33,788 nucleotides of DNA from Pontibacillus yanchengensis Y32 (GCF_000770635.1 NZ_AVBF01000042.1:1-33788); one strand, 5' to 3'; counted from the stretch's first letter, positions 7,472 to 15,719 are shown. Numbers and translations: made by a program. Notes: a model not told the origin generated them from the letters alone.

Positions 7472-9415
7472 CTAAATATTTTTCAAGGTAGAGAGAAATG
7501 ACATGACGTCTTGCTCTTTTGTTAAGGAGTCAATGATGGCAGGGGATTCGCTCCATGAGGATAGCTCTTCAAAAAGCTGCTTAGCCTCTGCTTGATTGTT
7601 GTATCTCATTCCTAGTAGACACACCATATTTACCTTGCCCGTGCCCCATTCTATTGGTTCTTTTAACGTTGCGATGGCAATTGATGATTGATTAACGTAT
7701 TCAGGGCTTCCATGGGGGATTGCCAAAAGCCCACCAATATTGGTCGAAGCGGATCGTTCCCGTTGAATGCAGCTTTCGATATACTCTTTTTGAACATACC
7801 CTTTATCATGTAATGTTCTAGCTAATTGTTCAATGATTTTGTAGCGATGATTGGATTCTTGATTAAGAAATAACAAGAACGGACTTGTGTATTGAAGCAA
7901 TACGGATCCTTCTTGCTTCTTTTCACTTGTTTCCTTAGGTCTGCGGAAAAATTGTTGTAAACGCTCTGTGTCTTTTTCTTCTAGTAGAGGGGATACCACT
8001 ATAGAAGGTGGTTTTTCCACGGAAATTGAGGTGGTGGAAATGATACAATCTACCTCATGTTGTTTGAGATAACTGGTTACATCCGATTTAGAGATGGAGC
8101 CTATAACATGAACGGCAGGGAATTGTCTTTCTATTTTTGTACGCAATAGCTGAGACATCCCCATTCCCATGTGACACACAATGAGAATGTTCTTTTGACG
8201 CTGTTTTTGAGATGATAACCGTTCTATTGAAGCTTGAAAATGAAGAACAAGAAAGGCGATTTCCTCTTCAGGTATCGAAGCTGGAAGAGTTTCCTGTATG
8301 TCTTCTAAAGCGAATACTAGTTGATCGAACAAATAAGGATACATTTTCTTAATGTCATCAAGCATTGGGTTAGGTACGTCAAACCCATAATCAAGTCGCT
8401 TGAGAGTCGTTTGCAAATGAGTCTCCAAGCCAGCTTTCAAATCTTTATCTGTGTGAAAGTCAATGTCATATAGGCTGCCTAGCTTCCTCGTCAATGTGTC
8501 CATGACATGATGGAGCAATGGATGCGTTTCGTCTTGTTGCGACACAGAAGCAGTACTTCCATACCGTAATCGGCCACTTAGGATATGGAGGGTTAAATAG
8601 GCAATCTCATGTTCCGGGAAGTGGATGACAAATGGTTTTTCTAATTCTGCCAACATCTCTTTTGTCCATTGATATTCCTTTTTGTTCTGGAGGTTGGTTA
8701 ATTCTTCCTTACTCAAGTGTATAGATTTACTCAACTTTATCCGTTTAATCGTAAATAAAATATGAAGGATCAATCCCTCGACGGTTTCATCTGCATAATA
8801 TAGCTGATGGTTGTTCTGAAACTTCTCGAGTGCATTTCGAATGATAGAGATTTCTTGTTTGGAAAAGAGCTTCTCCATCATTAAGCTGTTCGTCTCTTCC
8901 TCATCTTTCTGAAAAGCTAGTAATCGAGCTAAAGCAGCTCGCTTGTCTTTTTCCGAACCTTCTATCGTAAGACCAATTTTTTGCTTGGAAGATAAGGTTA
9001 GATGAAAGCCTTTAAGCCAAGAAGCGATCGAGTCCAACTCCCTTTTGATAATCTTATTGGAAACGAAAAAAGTCGACGAAAGGCCTTTCATCGTGAGCGT
9101 TTTGTCTTCCATTAATAATTTGTAAGCCATATGCAGTTTTCTTGCTTCTTCATCGAGTTCTTTTATTGGGTTGCTTTCGGATAACTCTTTATAAAGTTTA
9201 GATGCTTCTTCGTTATCGATATGTAAAAACACACCATAACCAGGCTTTCGAATAATGGAAGCTGCCTCTGTATGTAAATAGTTTTCAATTTGTTTCATAT
9301 GATTGCGAATCGTCTTTTCGGAACAATCAAATTCATTTGCTAGCTTTTGCACTAATATGTATTGATTAGGGTGCATTAGTAGAAACAACAAAATTTTCGT
9401 TTGGATCGAATTCAT
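7472..9415 (-). CDS. manR: PRD-type transcriptional activator of the mannose operon
   Basis: A 647-residue cytosolic regulator of the DeoR-HTH/PRD class. An N-terminal HTH (residues 1-50) and a second helical DNA-binding region (to about 150) are followed by PRD1 (about 190-290; H218 and H277 in LTLHILSGRLRYG), PRD2 (about 300-400; H333 in HLQTTLKRLDYG and H392), an EIIB-like domain (about 407-495; C414 in IVCHMGMGMS) and an EIIA-like domain (about 505-647; H568 in LLAIPHGS). The length and the C414/H568 sites match B. subtilis ManR, where phosphorylation by HPr and by ManP sets activity. The ATG at 9415 has AAAGGAG 7 nt upstream. manP follows on the same strand. Confidence 0.9.
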   Translation of the reverse strand: MNSIQTKILLFLLMHPNQYILVQKLANEFDCSEKTIRNHMKQIENYLHTEAASIIRKPGYGVFLHIDNEEASKLYKELSESNPIKELDEEARKLHMAYKLLMEDKTLTMKGLSSTFFVSNKIIKRELDSIASWLKGFHLTLSSKQKIGLTIEGSEKDKRAALARLLAFQKDEEETNSLMMEKLFSKQEISIIRNALEKFQNNHQLYYADETVEGLILHILFTIKRIKLSKSIHLSKEELTNLQNKKEYQWTKEMLAELEKPFVIHFPEHEIAYLTLHILSGRLRYGSTASVSQQDETHPLLHHVMDTLTRKLGSLYDIDFHTDKDLKAGLETHLQTTLKRLDYGFDVPNPMLDDIKKMYPYLFDQLVFALEDIQETLPASIPEEEIAFLVLHFQASIERLSSQKQRQKNILIVCHMGMGMSQLLRTKIERQFPAVHVIGSISKSDVTSYLKQHEVDCIISTTSISVEKPPSIVVSPLLEEKDTERLQQFFRRPKETSEKKQEGSVLLQYTSPFLLFLNQESNHRYKIIEQLARTLHDKGYVQKEYIESCIQRERSASTNIGGLLAIPHGSPEYVNQSSIAIATLKEPIEWGTGKVNMVCLLGMRYNNQAEAKQLFEELSSWSESPAIIDSLTKEQDVMSFLSTLKNI

Positions 9416-9686
9416 ATCGTTACTCCTTTTTGTAGGAATATGGTCTTATCAACTTATATCATATTTTACAAGAAGATTGTAGGGAGGATTTGTGGTCAAG
9501 TTTATCTGAAGGTAATAAGCAATGGTAGAAAAACGTTCATAAATCATGCTTTAAATGAAAATACCATAACAAAGAGTAGGCTTACCTCCTGTGCGAAATC
9601 GCATTCAAAAAAAGGCTACGGAGGAAAGCTCGTAGAATAAGTATAGTAAAGCTACGACATTTTATAAAATAGGAGAGGATCTACAT

Positions 9687-10064
9687 ATGGAAATTAAACA
9701 AGGGGATGTTTTCACCTGGGAGCGTTCGTTTACTGTGGAAGAGGTGCTTCAGTTCGCTGAAATTACGGGTGATAAGGGAAGGCATCATATGGAGCGTAAC
9801 GAAGACGGGGAAGTAATGGTCCATGGTCTGTTAACAGCTAGTATTGGTACAAAAATAGGTGGGGACATGCATTATATTGCTAGGGAAATGGTGATGGAAT
9901 ATATTCGTCCAGTTTTTACTAGTGATACAATTTCATGTGAAGTTACCATTACAAAGCTGAAAGAAGCGGAAGGTTACAAAAACGTCGAAGTGCAATCTGT
10001 TTATCGGAATCAAAAGGGGAAAGAAGTGTTAAAAGGGACAAGTCATGGGATTATACGTAATTAA
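9687..10064 (+). CDS. MaoC-like hot-dog dehydratase
   Basis: A 125-residue single hot-dog-fold protein of the MaoC/(R)-specific enoyl-CoA hydratase type. The hydratase motif is recognisable as ITGDKGRHH with the catalytic pair D29 and H34, and VHGLLTASIGTKIGG forms the following hot-dog helix. The usual N-P of the G-D-x-N-P-x-H motif is replaced by G-R, so the acyl substrate may differ or the activity may be altered. The ATG has AGGAGAGG upstream. The gene is a single unit; the 270 bp before it overlap only the manR start and show no other gene. A dispersed repeat follows within a few bases of the stop codon. Confidence 0.75.
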   Translation: MEIKQGDVFTWERSFTVEEVLQFAEITGDKGRHHMERNEDGEVMVHGLLTASIGTKIGGDMHYIAREMVMEYIRPVFTSDTISCEVTITKLKEAEGYKNVEVQSVYRNQKGKEVLKGTSHGIIRN

Positions 10065-10066
10065 CT

Positions 10067-10252
10067 AAAGCACAAGCGTGGGGCGCTGGAGCTGGATGTG
10101 ACAAAAGCGCAAGCGCCTGGATAGCGACGTACAAACTGGACGGCTCCGTATGAGATAAAGGAAACACGAAGAGCGCAAGCGATTCGATGTTGACTTATCG
10201 TAAGGAGGTGCCGGAAGTTTGCTAGTCGCTGGGCGCTGGAGCTGGATGTGGC
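10067..10252 (+). repeat. dispersed mosaic repeat, copy B
   Basis: It carries both outer arms of copies A and C in reverse orientation, but the central hairpin module is missing and replaced by a short GGACGGCTCCG segment near 10138-10148. The right-end sequence GGCGCTGGAGCTGGATGTG occurs twice (near 10083 and 10232), so a truncated unit is joined head-to-tail to a fuller one. The segment near 10200-10209 contains AAGGAGGTG, a perfect Shine-Dalgarno-like string, as in the other copies. Confidence 0.88.
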
Positions 10253-10293
10253 TTCTAAACTTAGTAAGTTATTTTTATTACACCCCACCTAAC

Positions 10294-10322
10294 AAAAAAA
10301 GCGCTCCCGTGTGGGGAAGCGC
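10294..10322 (-). terminator. terminator of the YczE-like gene
   Basis: On the minus strand GCGCT(T)CCC-CACAC-GGGAGCGC is followed by TTTTTTT. It abuts the stop codon at 10323. Confidence 0.8.
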
Positions 10323-10943
10323 CTATCTAGCTTCAGATAAATACCGTACTGACACGGTAGAAAGTCGGTTATACCAGAATTGGATGCAAGGTCCGAAGAT
10401 AAATATCGTCAGAGCTGTACCGATGCCGACTGGTCCTCCAATGAGAAAACTAATAAGGGTTACCGTTGATGCGATGAAGGACTGTGCTAATCCAATTTTT
10501 AATTTGAATCGTTGGCTAATGGCTAAGAATAATTCATCAACAGGTGCGCGGGTGAAGCCTGTTTGGATATATAATGCGATACCAAAGCTTGCACAAATCA
10601 TACCTGTTAGAAACGCGCTAATTTTTGTAAGCATAAACGCGTCTGTCAGGTTTAGATTTTGAAGAACAAATTCGAGCCAGAATGTAAAAAGGACACTCTC
10701 AATGATAATTGGAACAATAGCGCTCCATTCAATGGATTGTTTCTTCAAATAAGCATTCACGAGCACAATGAGAAACTGGAAAGAGGCGAACCAAAAACCT
10801 ACTGTTAGTCCAATAAAGTCACTAAGGCCAACGTACAATGCTGACCAGAATCCTGCACCTAGAGCTGACTTAACAACAAGGGCGGTTCCAAAATAAGTGA
10901 TCGTAATTCCAGTTAAATAAATCAGCATTTTCTTTAGTAGCAT
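10323..10943 (-). CDS. YczE/YyaS/YitT family membrane protein
   Basis: A 206-residue integral membrane protein with about five to six helices. The N-terminal pattern (GTALVVKSALGAGFWSALYVGLSDFIGLTVG) and C-terminal pattern (PVGIGTALTIFIFGPCIQFWY) are those of the YczE-like family; some members have been linked to post-transcriptional control of secondary metabolite synthesis, but the family's biochemical role is not settled. The ATG at 10943 has GGAGGTG 5 nt upstream. It is divergent from a LysR regulator with a perfect inverted repeat between them, so it is the likely target of that regulator. Confidence 0.75.
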   Translation of the reverse strand: MLLKKMLIYLTGITITYFGTALVVKSALGAGFWSALYVGLSDFIGLTVGFWFASFQFLIVLVNAYLKKQSIEWSAIVPIIIESVLFTFWLEFVLQNLNLTDAFMLTKISAFLTGMICASFGIALYIQTGFTRAPVDELFLAISQRFKLKIGLAQSFIASTVTLISFLIGGPVGIGTALTIFIFGPCIQFWYNRLSTVSVRYLSEAR

Positions 10944-10969
10944 GGTGACACCTCCAGAAGTTGATTTTG

Positions 10970-10988
10970 CTATAACCAGTAGTTATAG
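10970..10988. promoter_or_regulatory. LysR-type operator between yczE-like and lysR genes
   Basis: CTATAACCAGTAGTTATAG is a perfect inverted repeat with 7-bp arms and fits the T-N11-A LysR box. It lies in the divergent gap. A second near-identical site is at 11907-11925. Confidence 0.7.
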
Positions 10989-11010
10989 TAAGGGCAAAGG
11001 AGACTCGGAT

Positions 11011-11853
11011 ATGATCTTACATAAACTGAACTATTTTATTGAAATTGCCAAGCAGAGAAGTTATACGAAAGCTTCGAAAAAACTATACGTTTCTCAACCA
11101 GCTCTTAGTAAGCAAATGAAATTGTTGGAAGAAGAAATGGGATTTCCTTTGTTTACGCGTTCCACTAAAGGTTTGGAGCTTACAGAGAAAGGATTATCCT
11201 TGTATCGTGATATTGAACCCTTGTTGAATCAGATCGACCATGTCGTACATCAATATCAGGCCCATGATACAATCCGATTTGGATCAACCCCGTTACTTAG
11301 CTCCTACTTTTTACATAAGCATTATCATAAACTTGAATACACGAACTTCCAAGTAACAGCGATAGAGGATGACAGTCAGAATTTGATTCCACTATTAAAA
11401 GCGAATGAAATCGACGCTGCCATTGTTCAAGATATACCATCTGTAAAAGGATTATCTTCTACGTTATTATTTGAAGATGAATTTCTAGCAGCGATTCCAT
11501 CTAACTCTCCTATTGCTTCGCAGTCTTCTGTCTCAATGGAAGAGTGTTTCACACAAAAACAAATCATACCGCCAAAAGGGTCATCGCTCCACGAAAAGCT
11601 GCAACATATTATGGCAAAGAATCATTTTAAAAGTGACGTTCTAGAAACGCATTACCAGGCAATGGCTGGTATCGTTTCGCTTGGAACTGGCATAGCATAT
11701 TTGCCAGAAATGATGGCCAAACAAATTGAGTACCGTGGCGTGACGTTTTTACCAATCGAAGGGCGTCCTCTAAAACGAGACATGTATTTATATGCCATTA
11801 CTCCCTCTATGCTTGATTTTCTTTTTGATAAGTTATCGAATGAATCCTTCTAG
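11011..11853 (+). CDS. LysR family transcriptional regulator
   Basis: A 280-residue LysR-type regulator. The N-terminal winged HTH covers residues 2-60 (KLNYFIEIAKQRSYTKASKKLYVSQPALSKQMKLLEEEMG). A periplasmic-binding-protein-like effector domain follows from about residue 90. The frame is open back to 10942, but the ATG at 11011 starts the HTH at the usual position and has AAAGGAG 8 nt upstream. It is divergent from the YczE-like membrane gene and followed after 150 bp by a histidine phosphatase gene. Perfect inverted repeats with the same half-sites lie before both neighbours, so autoregulation and control of both are likely. The effector is unknown. Confidence 0.88.
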   Translation: MILHKLNYFIEIAKQRSYTKASKKLYVSQPALSKQMKLLEEEMGFPLFTRSTKGLELTEKGLSLYRDIEPLLNQIDHVVHQYQAHDTIRFGSTPLLSSYFLHKHYHKLEYTNFQVTAIEDDSQNLIPLLKANEIDAAIVQDIPSVKGLSSTLLFEDEFLAAIPSNSPIASQSSVSMEECFTQKQIIPPKGSSLHEKLQHIMAKNHFKSDVLETHYQAMAGIVSLGTGIAYLPEMMAKQIEYRGVTFLPIEGRPLKRDMYLYAITPSMLDFLFDKLSNESF

Positions 11854-11906
11854 TACTAGCATAACGTGGATGTAATGATGATAGGTAATACTCAAAAGGA
11901 ATAGTT

Positions 11907-11925
11907 TTATAACCTGAAGTTATAA
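11907..11925. promoter_or_regulatory. second LysR-type operator
   Basis: TTATAACCTGAAGTTATAA has 7-bp perfect arms around a 5-nt spacer and shares ATAACC-N4-GTTAT with the site at 10970-10988. It lies between the lysR stop codon and the histidine phosphatase gene. Confidence 0.6.
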
Positions 11926-12002
11926 AGAAGGTTTTCCGTTTTTTTATATAGAAGAGGAGTGTTTGTAGAGTTTACACAATCATGGAGAGAGGGTGTTCGG
12001 AG

Positions 12003-12572
12003 ATGAAGCTAGGACTAGTGCGCCATGGCAGTACAGCATGGAATCAAGAAGGTAGAGCACAGGGGAGTTCAGATATTCCATTAGATGAAGAAGGGAAGCG
12101 TGGGGCTCGTAAGCTTGCCGATAGACTAGCAGAAGAACGATGGGATGTTATCTACGCTAGCGATTTAGCTAGAGCTGCTCAAACAGCTGACATTATTGGA
12201 GAAAAGATTGGTGTAGAGGTGAGACAGGACCCTAGACTCCGTGAAGCAAGTGGTGGTTTGATTGAAGGAACTACAGAAGAAGAGCGCATCGAAAAATGGG
12301 GACCCGATTGGAGAGAGCTTGATCTTGGAGTAGAACGTGCAGATGTGGTTGTTTCTAGAGCACTTTCTATATTAAAAGATATTCACCAACAGCATAAAGA
12401 CATGCATGTGCTTATCGTTAGTCATGGTGCTTTAATTAAGCATTTGTTGCATGAGTTGCAGCCTGATTTTCAAATGGTGGAAGCACTTCGAAATAATTCT
12501 CTAACCATCTTGCAAGCTACTGAGCAAGGTTGGAAAGGGGACCTATATAACTGTACAAATCATTTACAGTAA
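12003..12572 (+). CDS. histidine phosphatase family protein
   Basis: A 189-residue cytosolic phosphatase of the phosphoglycerate-mutase-like (GpmB/CobC) branch. The catalytic RHG is at residues 7-9 (LVRHGSTAWN, H8 being the phospho-acceptor), with the conserved arginine-bearing YASDLARAAQTA segment and the second histidine in IVSHGALIKH. Length is standard. The start chosen is the ATG at 12003, with GAGAGGG about 9 nt upstream and the RHG motif at the normal distance; the ATG at 11982 lacks a well placed ribosome binding site. It is probably a broad phosphatase; the substrate cannot be assigned. The LysR-type operator copy upstream suggests control by the neighbouring regulator. Confidence 0.88.
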   Translation: MKLGLVRHGSTAWNQEGRAQGSSDIPLDEEGKRGARKLADRLAEERWDVIYASDLARAAQTADIIGEKIGVEVRQDPRLREASGGLIEGTTEEERIEKWGPDWRELDLGVERADVVVSRALSILKDIHQQHKDMHVLIVSHGALIKHLLHELQPDFQMVEALRNNSLTILQATEQGWKGDLYNCTNHLQ

Positions 12573-12618
12573 CGTCATTCACGTTAAAAAGATTACAATT
12601 TCATTAACATTTAGGATG

Positions 12619-12651
12619 TTGTCTAGACAACCATCAAAAACGTGGTAAAAT
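12619..12651 (+). promoter_or_regulatory. ypjP promoter with overlapping palindrome
   Basis: An extended -10 TGGTAAAAT (12643-12651) lies 16 nt after TAGACA (12624-12629). The perfect 12-bp palindrome TTGTCTAGACAA (12619-12630) covers the -35 element and is a candidate operator. The protein that binds it is unknown. Confidence 0.55.
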
Positions 12652-12684
12652 TTAAAGGGAATACATAAAAGGGAGATTGTTAGT

Positions 12685-13314
12685 ATGAAACTTTGGATGA
12701 GAAAAGTCTCCGTCATTCTTATTACAATTGTAACTCTCGGAATGTATAACCCTGTCCATTTATTGGATACAGAAGCAGCCGAGAAACACAAAGTTGACTC
12801 CTCAAATGAAGGCGTAAATGAAGATCGGCTTACAACGAATGAAGAAGACAAGCCTGAAGAAGATATCGAAATCACGCTTCATGATGAATCAAGTAATGAA
12901 AATAACGAAAGCGATTACTTTATCAGTGCGATTACCGAACAGGCAAAAGAACAAACTGTCACGAAATTAGGACCAAAAATCTATGATAAAGTAGAGGACG
13001 AGTTCACAACTCAAATCCTACCAGGTATTGAGCAAGTGGTAGAAGAATTATTAGTAGAAGCAAGTAAAGAAGAAGTACCTTACTATGAAATTACAGAACT
13101 AGCAAGCCCGGGATACGGGGAGAAAATCTTCAATCTTTATGACCACAAAGCGAAACAAGACGTCGCTAAATTCCATGTAAGACGCGACAATCGTCCTGGA
13201 GAGGGCTATTGGTTTAATTTTCATTACCATTTAAGCCAAGATAATTTCGAACAACATCATCCAATCGGAGAGATTTACTGGGATAAAAATACCCCACCGA
13301 AATGGATGGCATAA
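12685..13314 (+). CDS. ypjP: YpjP family exported protein
   Basis: A 209-residue protein matching the Bacillus YpjP family: the N-terminus MKLWMRK followed by a hydrophobic segment (about 7-25) serves as signal peptide or anchor. An acidic, low-complexity stretch (about 30-80) leads to the conserved C-terminal domain (EKIFNLYDHK, FHVRRDNRPGEGYWFNFHYH and the terminal IYWDKNTPPKWM). The role of YpjP is not established. The ATG has AAGGGAGA upstream. It is monocistronic: it has its own promoter with a palindrome over the -35 and a strong terminator directly after. Confidence 0.85.
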   Translation: MKLWMRKVSVILITIVTLGMYNPVHLLDTEAAEKHKVDSSNEGVNEDRLTTNEEDKPEEDIEITLHDESSNENNESDYFISAITEQAKEQTVTKLGPKIYDKVEDEFTTQILPGIEQVVEELLVEASKEEVPYYEITELASPGYGEKIFNLYDHKAKQDVAKFHVRRDNRPGEGYWFNFHYHLSQDNFEQHHPIGEIYWDKNTPPKWMA

Positions 13315-13325
13315 GATTAGTTTAG

Positions 13326-13364
13326 AGCACGGTTTATCTTATATGAGGTAAATCGTGCTTTTTT
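13326..13364 (+). terminator. ypjP terminator
   Basis: AGCACGGTTTA pairs with TAAATCGTGCT (one G-U), followed by TTTTTT. Confidence 0.85.
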
Positions 13365-13381
13365 ATGTTTTTGATTAGAAA

Positions 13382-13698
13382 ATGGCTCTCTTCGAACTTG
13401 GGTATGCTCGGTTCGGGGTGGTATATGCTCTCTTCGATGTTGGTTATGCTCGCTTTGGAATGGTATATGCTCTCTTTGATTCTGGATATGCTCGGTTCGG
13501 AACGGTATATGCTCTCTTCGATGCTGGATATGCTCGCTTTGGAACGGTATATGCTCTCTTCGATTCTGGATATGCTCGCTTCGGGATGTTATATGCTCTC
13601 TTCGATGCTGGATATGCTCGGTTCGGAATGGTATATGCTCTCTTCGATGCTGGATATGCTCGGTTCGGAACGGTATATTCTCTCTTCCATCCTGAACA
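13382..13698. repeat. 42-bp tandem repeat made of two 21-bp half units
   Basis: Seven full 42-bp units start at 13382, 13424, 13466, 13508, 13550, 13592 and 13634, with a decaying eighth. Each unit is two related 21-bp halves that begin TATGCTC and share TTCG. In the + frame starting at 13382 the units encode YALFDxG-YARFGxV. A 138-codon frame runs through to 13798 but has no ribosome binding site and starts right after the ypjP terminator, so I do not call it a gene. Confidence 0.9.
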
Positions 13699-13846
13699 TG
13701 TTCCCTTCATAATGATTCCTTCATCCCACTCACGCTCTCGCCCTTCTAATGACAAAAATCAATCATCTATTAGAATAGATTTCCATGGATGTTTTTAGTA
13801 GAATTGGCTGTGGGAAGAAAATAATTTAACAATTAGGGGAGTATTT

Positions 13847-14614
13847 ATGCTTAAAAAAGTTTTAGTCAGCATGGTGCTTTTATTGGCTATAGCTGCCAAT
13901 CATGCTTCTGCAGAATCAGAATGGGATCAAACTAGTGTTTCCGTAAACAAAGAGTGGAAGATTCAGTTTAACACGCAACTATTAGAAAATACGATTACGG
14001 AAAACACTATTTATGTAAAAGATTCGAATGGCAACAAAGTAGATACGATAGAGTTAGAGTATAACGAGAATGAGAAGTCAGTGACGGTTGAAAATACAGA
14101 AGAATATCAATTAAATCAAAGCTATACGCTGCATATTTCCAGTGGTGTAAAATCTCTTAGTATTCTACCAATTTCCAATGAAGTAACAATGGAGTTTGTT
14201 ACAGAAGGCTCTAGTTCTAATCCAGGAGCACCTAGTGGAGGAAGTGATGATTCTAACGATAATGATAGCGATAACTCAAGTGATGAACCATCATTAAATG
14301 AAATTACCTCCCCATACGAGAAGGAATTTAATCAATTGGAAGAAGAAGCTAATACGGAATTAAATAAGTTAGCGGATAGTGCTCAGGAAGAATTAGATAA
14401 TGGGGCAAGTATGGAAAGTGTTATTAATAAATACAGTGAAAAAGCCGAGACTTTAGAAGCAGAAACAGATGAACAATTTAATTCGATATATAATGAGCTT
14501 GTTGCAGAACTCGAAGAAAATGGGTACAGCGAAAGTGATGCTGAGCCATTCGAAGAAGAATATGAAGAGGAAAAAAGTAATAGGAAGAGCGAGCTAATTA
14601 AAAGATTTCTTTAA
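13847..14614 (+). CDS. secreted protein with Ig-like (Big_5) domain
   Basis: A 255-residue exported protein. A signal peptide with a likely cut after ASA (residue about 22) is followed by one bacterial Ig-like domain of the SbsA/Big_5 kind (about 25-125: VNKEWKIQFNTQLLENTITENTIYVKDSNGNKV ... LPISNEVTMEFVT). Next comes a Gly/Ser/Asp/Asn linker (about 127-148), then a very acidic helical or coiled-coil tail to the end. There is no LPXTG, S-layer or membrane anchor, so it is probably released or held by charge. The ATG has a GGGGAG ribosome binding site. Its partner and function are unknown. Confidence 0.75.
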   Translation: MLKKVLVSMVLLLAIAANHASAESEWDQTSVSVNKEWKIQFNTQLLENTITENTIYVKDSNGNKVDTIELEYNENEKSVTVENTEEYQLNQSYTLHISSGVKSLSILPISNEVTMEFVTEGSSSNPGAPSGGSDDSNDNDSDNSSDEPSLNEITSPYEKEFNQLEEEANTELNKLADSAQEELDNGASMESVINKYSEKAETLEAETDEQFNSIYNELVAELEENGYSESDAEPFEEEYEEEKSNRKSELIKRFL

Positions 14615-14651
14615 TGAATAAAAATAATAAGCTTACTATCGATTTTAGGAA

Positions 14652-14684
14652 TACCCCCAGGGATTAACAAATCCTTGGGGGTAA
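14652..14684. terminator. terminator between convergent genes
   Basis: TACCCCCAGGGATT pairs with AATCCTTGGGGGTA (one G-U). The T tract is weak on both sides, but it sits exactly between the convergent ends at 14614 and 14691. Confidence 0.65.
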
Positions 14685-14690
14685 TTTACT

Positions 14691-15719
14691 TTATCCTTCT
14701 TGTTCCAACACAAGCTTCCCAATCATCTTTCCACTCTCTAGTGTTGCATGAGCTTCACGAAGGTTTTTGGCATTCAGCCCAGTTAACGTTTTGGTCAATG
14801 TTGTTGTAAGTTCTCCTTCATCTATTAGCTTGGCAACATGGGAGAGAATGTTATGTTGTTCCCTCATATCTTCTGTTTGAAAGAGGGGTCTTGTGAACAT
14901 AAATTCCCAAACAAAGGTGGCGCTCTTGTGTTGTAAGGCTGAGAGATTCAGGTTTTCATCAGTTTCCACAATGCTACAAATCTTACCTTGAGGTTTGATG
15001 ACATTCACCATCTCGTCCCAGTGCTGGGCAGTAGAACTTAAGCAGAAAATATAGTCTACTTCATTCATACCGAGCTCTTCTAATTGCGGTCCAAAAGAGT
15101 GGTGATGGTTAATCGTGTAATGAGCGCCTCGATTTTTTGTCCATGTAATGGTTTCTTCCCTTGAGGCAGTTCCAATGACCGTTAACCCTGCCATGTGAGC
15201 TAGTTGTGTAGCTATAGAGCCAACACCTCCAGCAGCTCCTATAATGAGGATGGTTTTACCTTGGTTAGCCGTTTGGTTAAAGGGAATGTGTAATCGTTCG
15301 AATAATGCTTCCCAAGAGGTTAGTGACGTCAAAGGTAAAGCAGCTGCTTCCTTATGTGACAATGTATAAGGTTTCTGAGCAACGATTCGTTCATCGACAA
15401 GATGAAATTCACTATTAGAACCAGGTCGAGCAACCGATCCTGCATAGTACACTTCATCTCCTACTTGAAACAAGGACACATCATCGCCGACTTCTTCGAC
15501 AACCCCTGATGCATCATATCCTAGTATTTTCGGTTCGTCTTCCTCATCGCCATTGGCCCGAACTTTAGTATCTACGGGATTAACAGAAACGGCTTTTACT
15601 CGAACAAGTATGTCATGTCCCGATGCTGTAGGTTTAGGAACCGTGACATCAATCAAGCTTTCCTCATCGGTAATAGGAAGGTGTTTATACAAACCGACCG
15701 CTTTCATTTCATTACTCAT
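14691..15719 (-). CDS. zinc-independent MDR oxidoreductase, quinone-reductase-like
   Basis: A 342-residue medium-chain dehydrogenase/reductase. The N-terminal GroES-like domain (about 1-130: VKAVSVNPVDTKVR, LGYDASGVVEEVG) is followed by a Rossmann domain with the nucleotide loop GAAGGVGSIATQLA (about 160-173). The zinc-binding cysteines of alcohol dehydrogenases are not seen, so this is the zinc-free, NADPH:quinone-reductase/zeta-crystallin-type branch. The frame opens at 15752, but the ATG at 15719 has AAAAAGGAT at good spacing and begins the conserved part. The gene stands alone, converging with the Ig-like protein gene. The physiological substrate is not known. Confidence 0.85.
   Translation of the reverse strand: MSNEMKAVGLYKHLPITDEESLIDVTVPKPTASGHDILVRVKAVSVNPVDTKVRANGDEEDEPKILGYDASGVVEEVGDDVSLFQVGDEVYYAGSVARPGSNSEFHLVDERIVAQKPYTLSHKEAAALPLTSLTSWEALFERLHIPFNQTANQGKTILIIGAAGGVGSIATQLAHMAGLTVIGTASREETITWTKNRGAHYTINHHHSFGPQLEELGMNEVDYIFCLSSTAQHWDEMVNVIKPQGKICSIVETDENLNLSALQHKSATFVWEFMFTRPLFQTEDMREQHNILSHVAKLIDEGELTTTLTKTLTGLNAKNLREAHATLESGKMIGKLVLEQEG

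Noticed and set aside
9401-9640. Open frame of 79 codons overlapping the manR start
   Set aside because: It has no ribosome binding site, overlaps the manR 5' end and promoter on the other strand, and its composition is not protein-like.
10219-10662. 147-codon plus-strand frame starting in repeat copy B
   Set aside because: It begins with the repeat's TTG and continues antisense to the YczE-like gene and its terminator. It has no independent support beyond the repeat's Shine-Dalgarno-like string.
13444-13755. Minus-strand and other-frame ORFs across the tandem repeat (KRAYTVPNRAYP type)
   Set aside because: All frames stay open because the repeat unit lacks stops. The minus frame meets a stop in unit 2 and shows amino-acid-changing differences.
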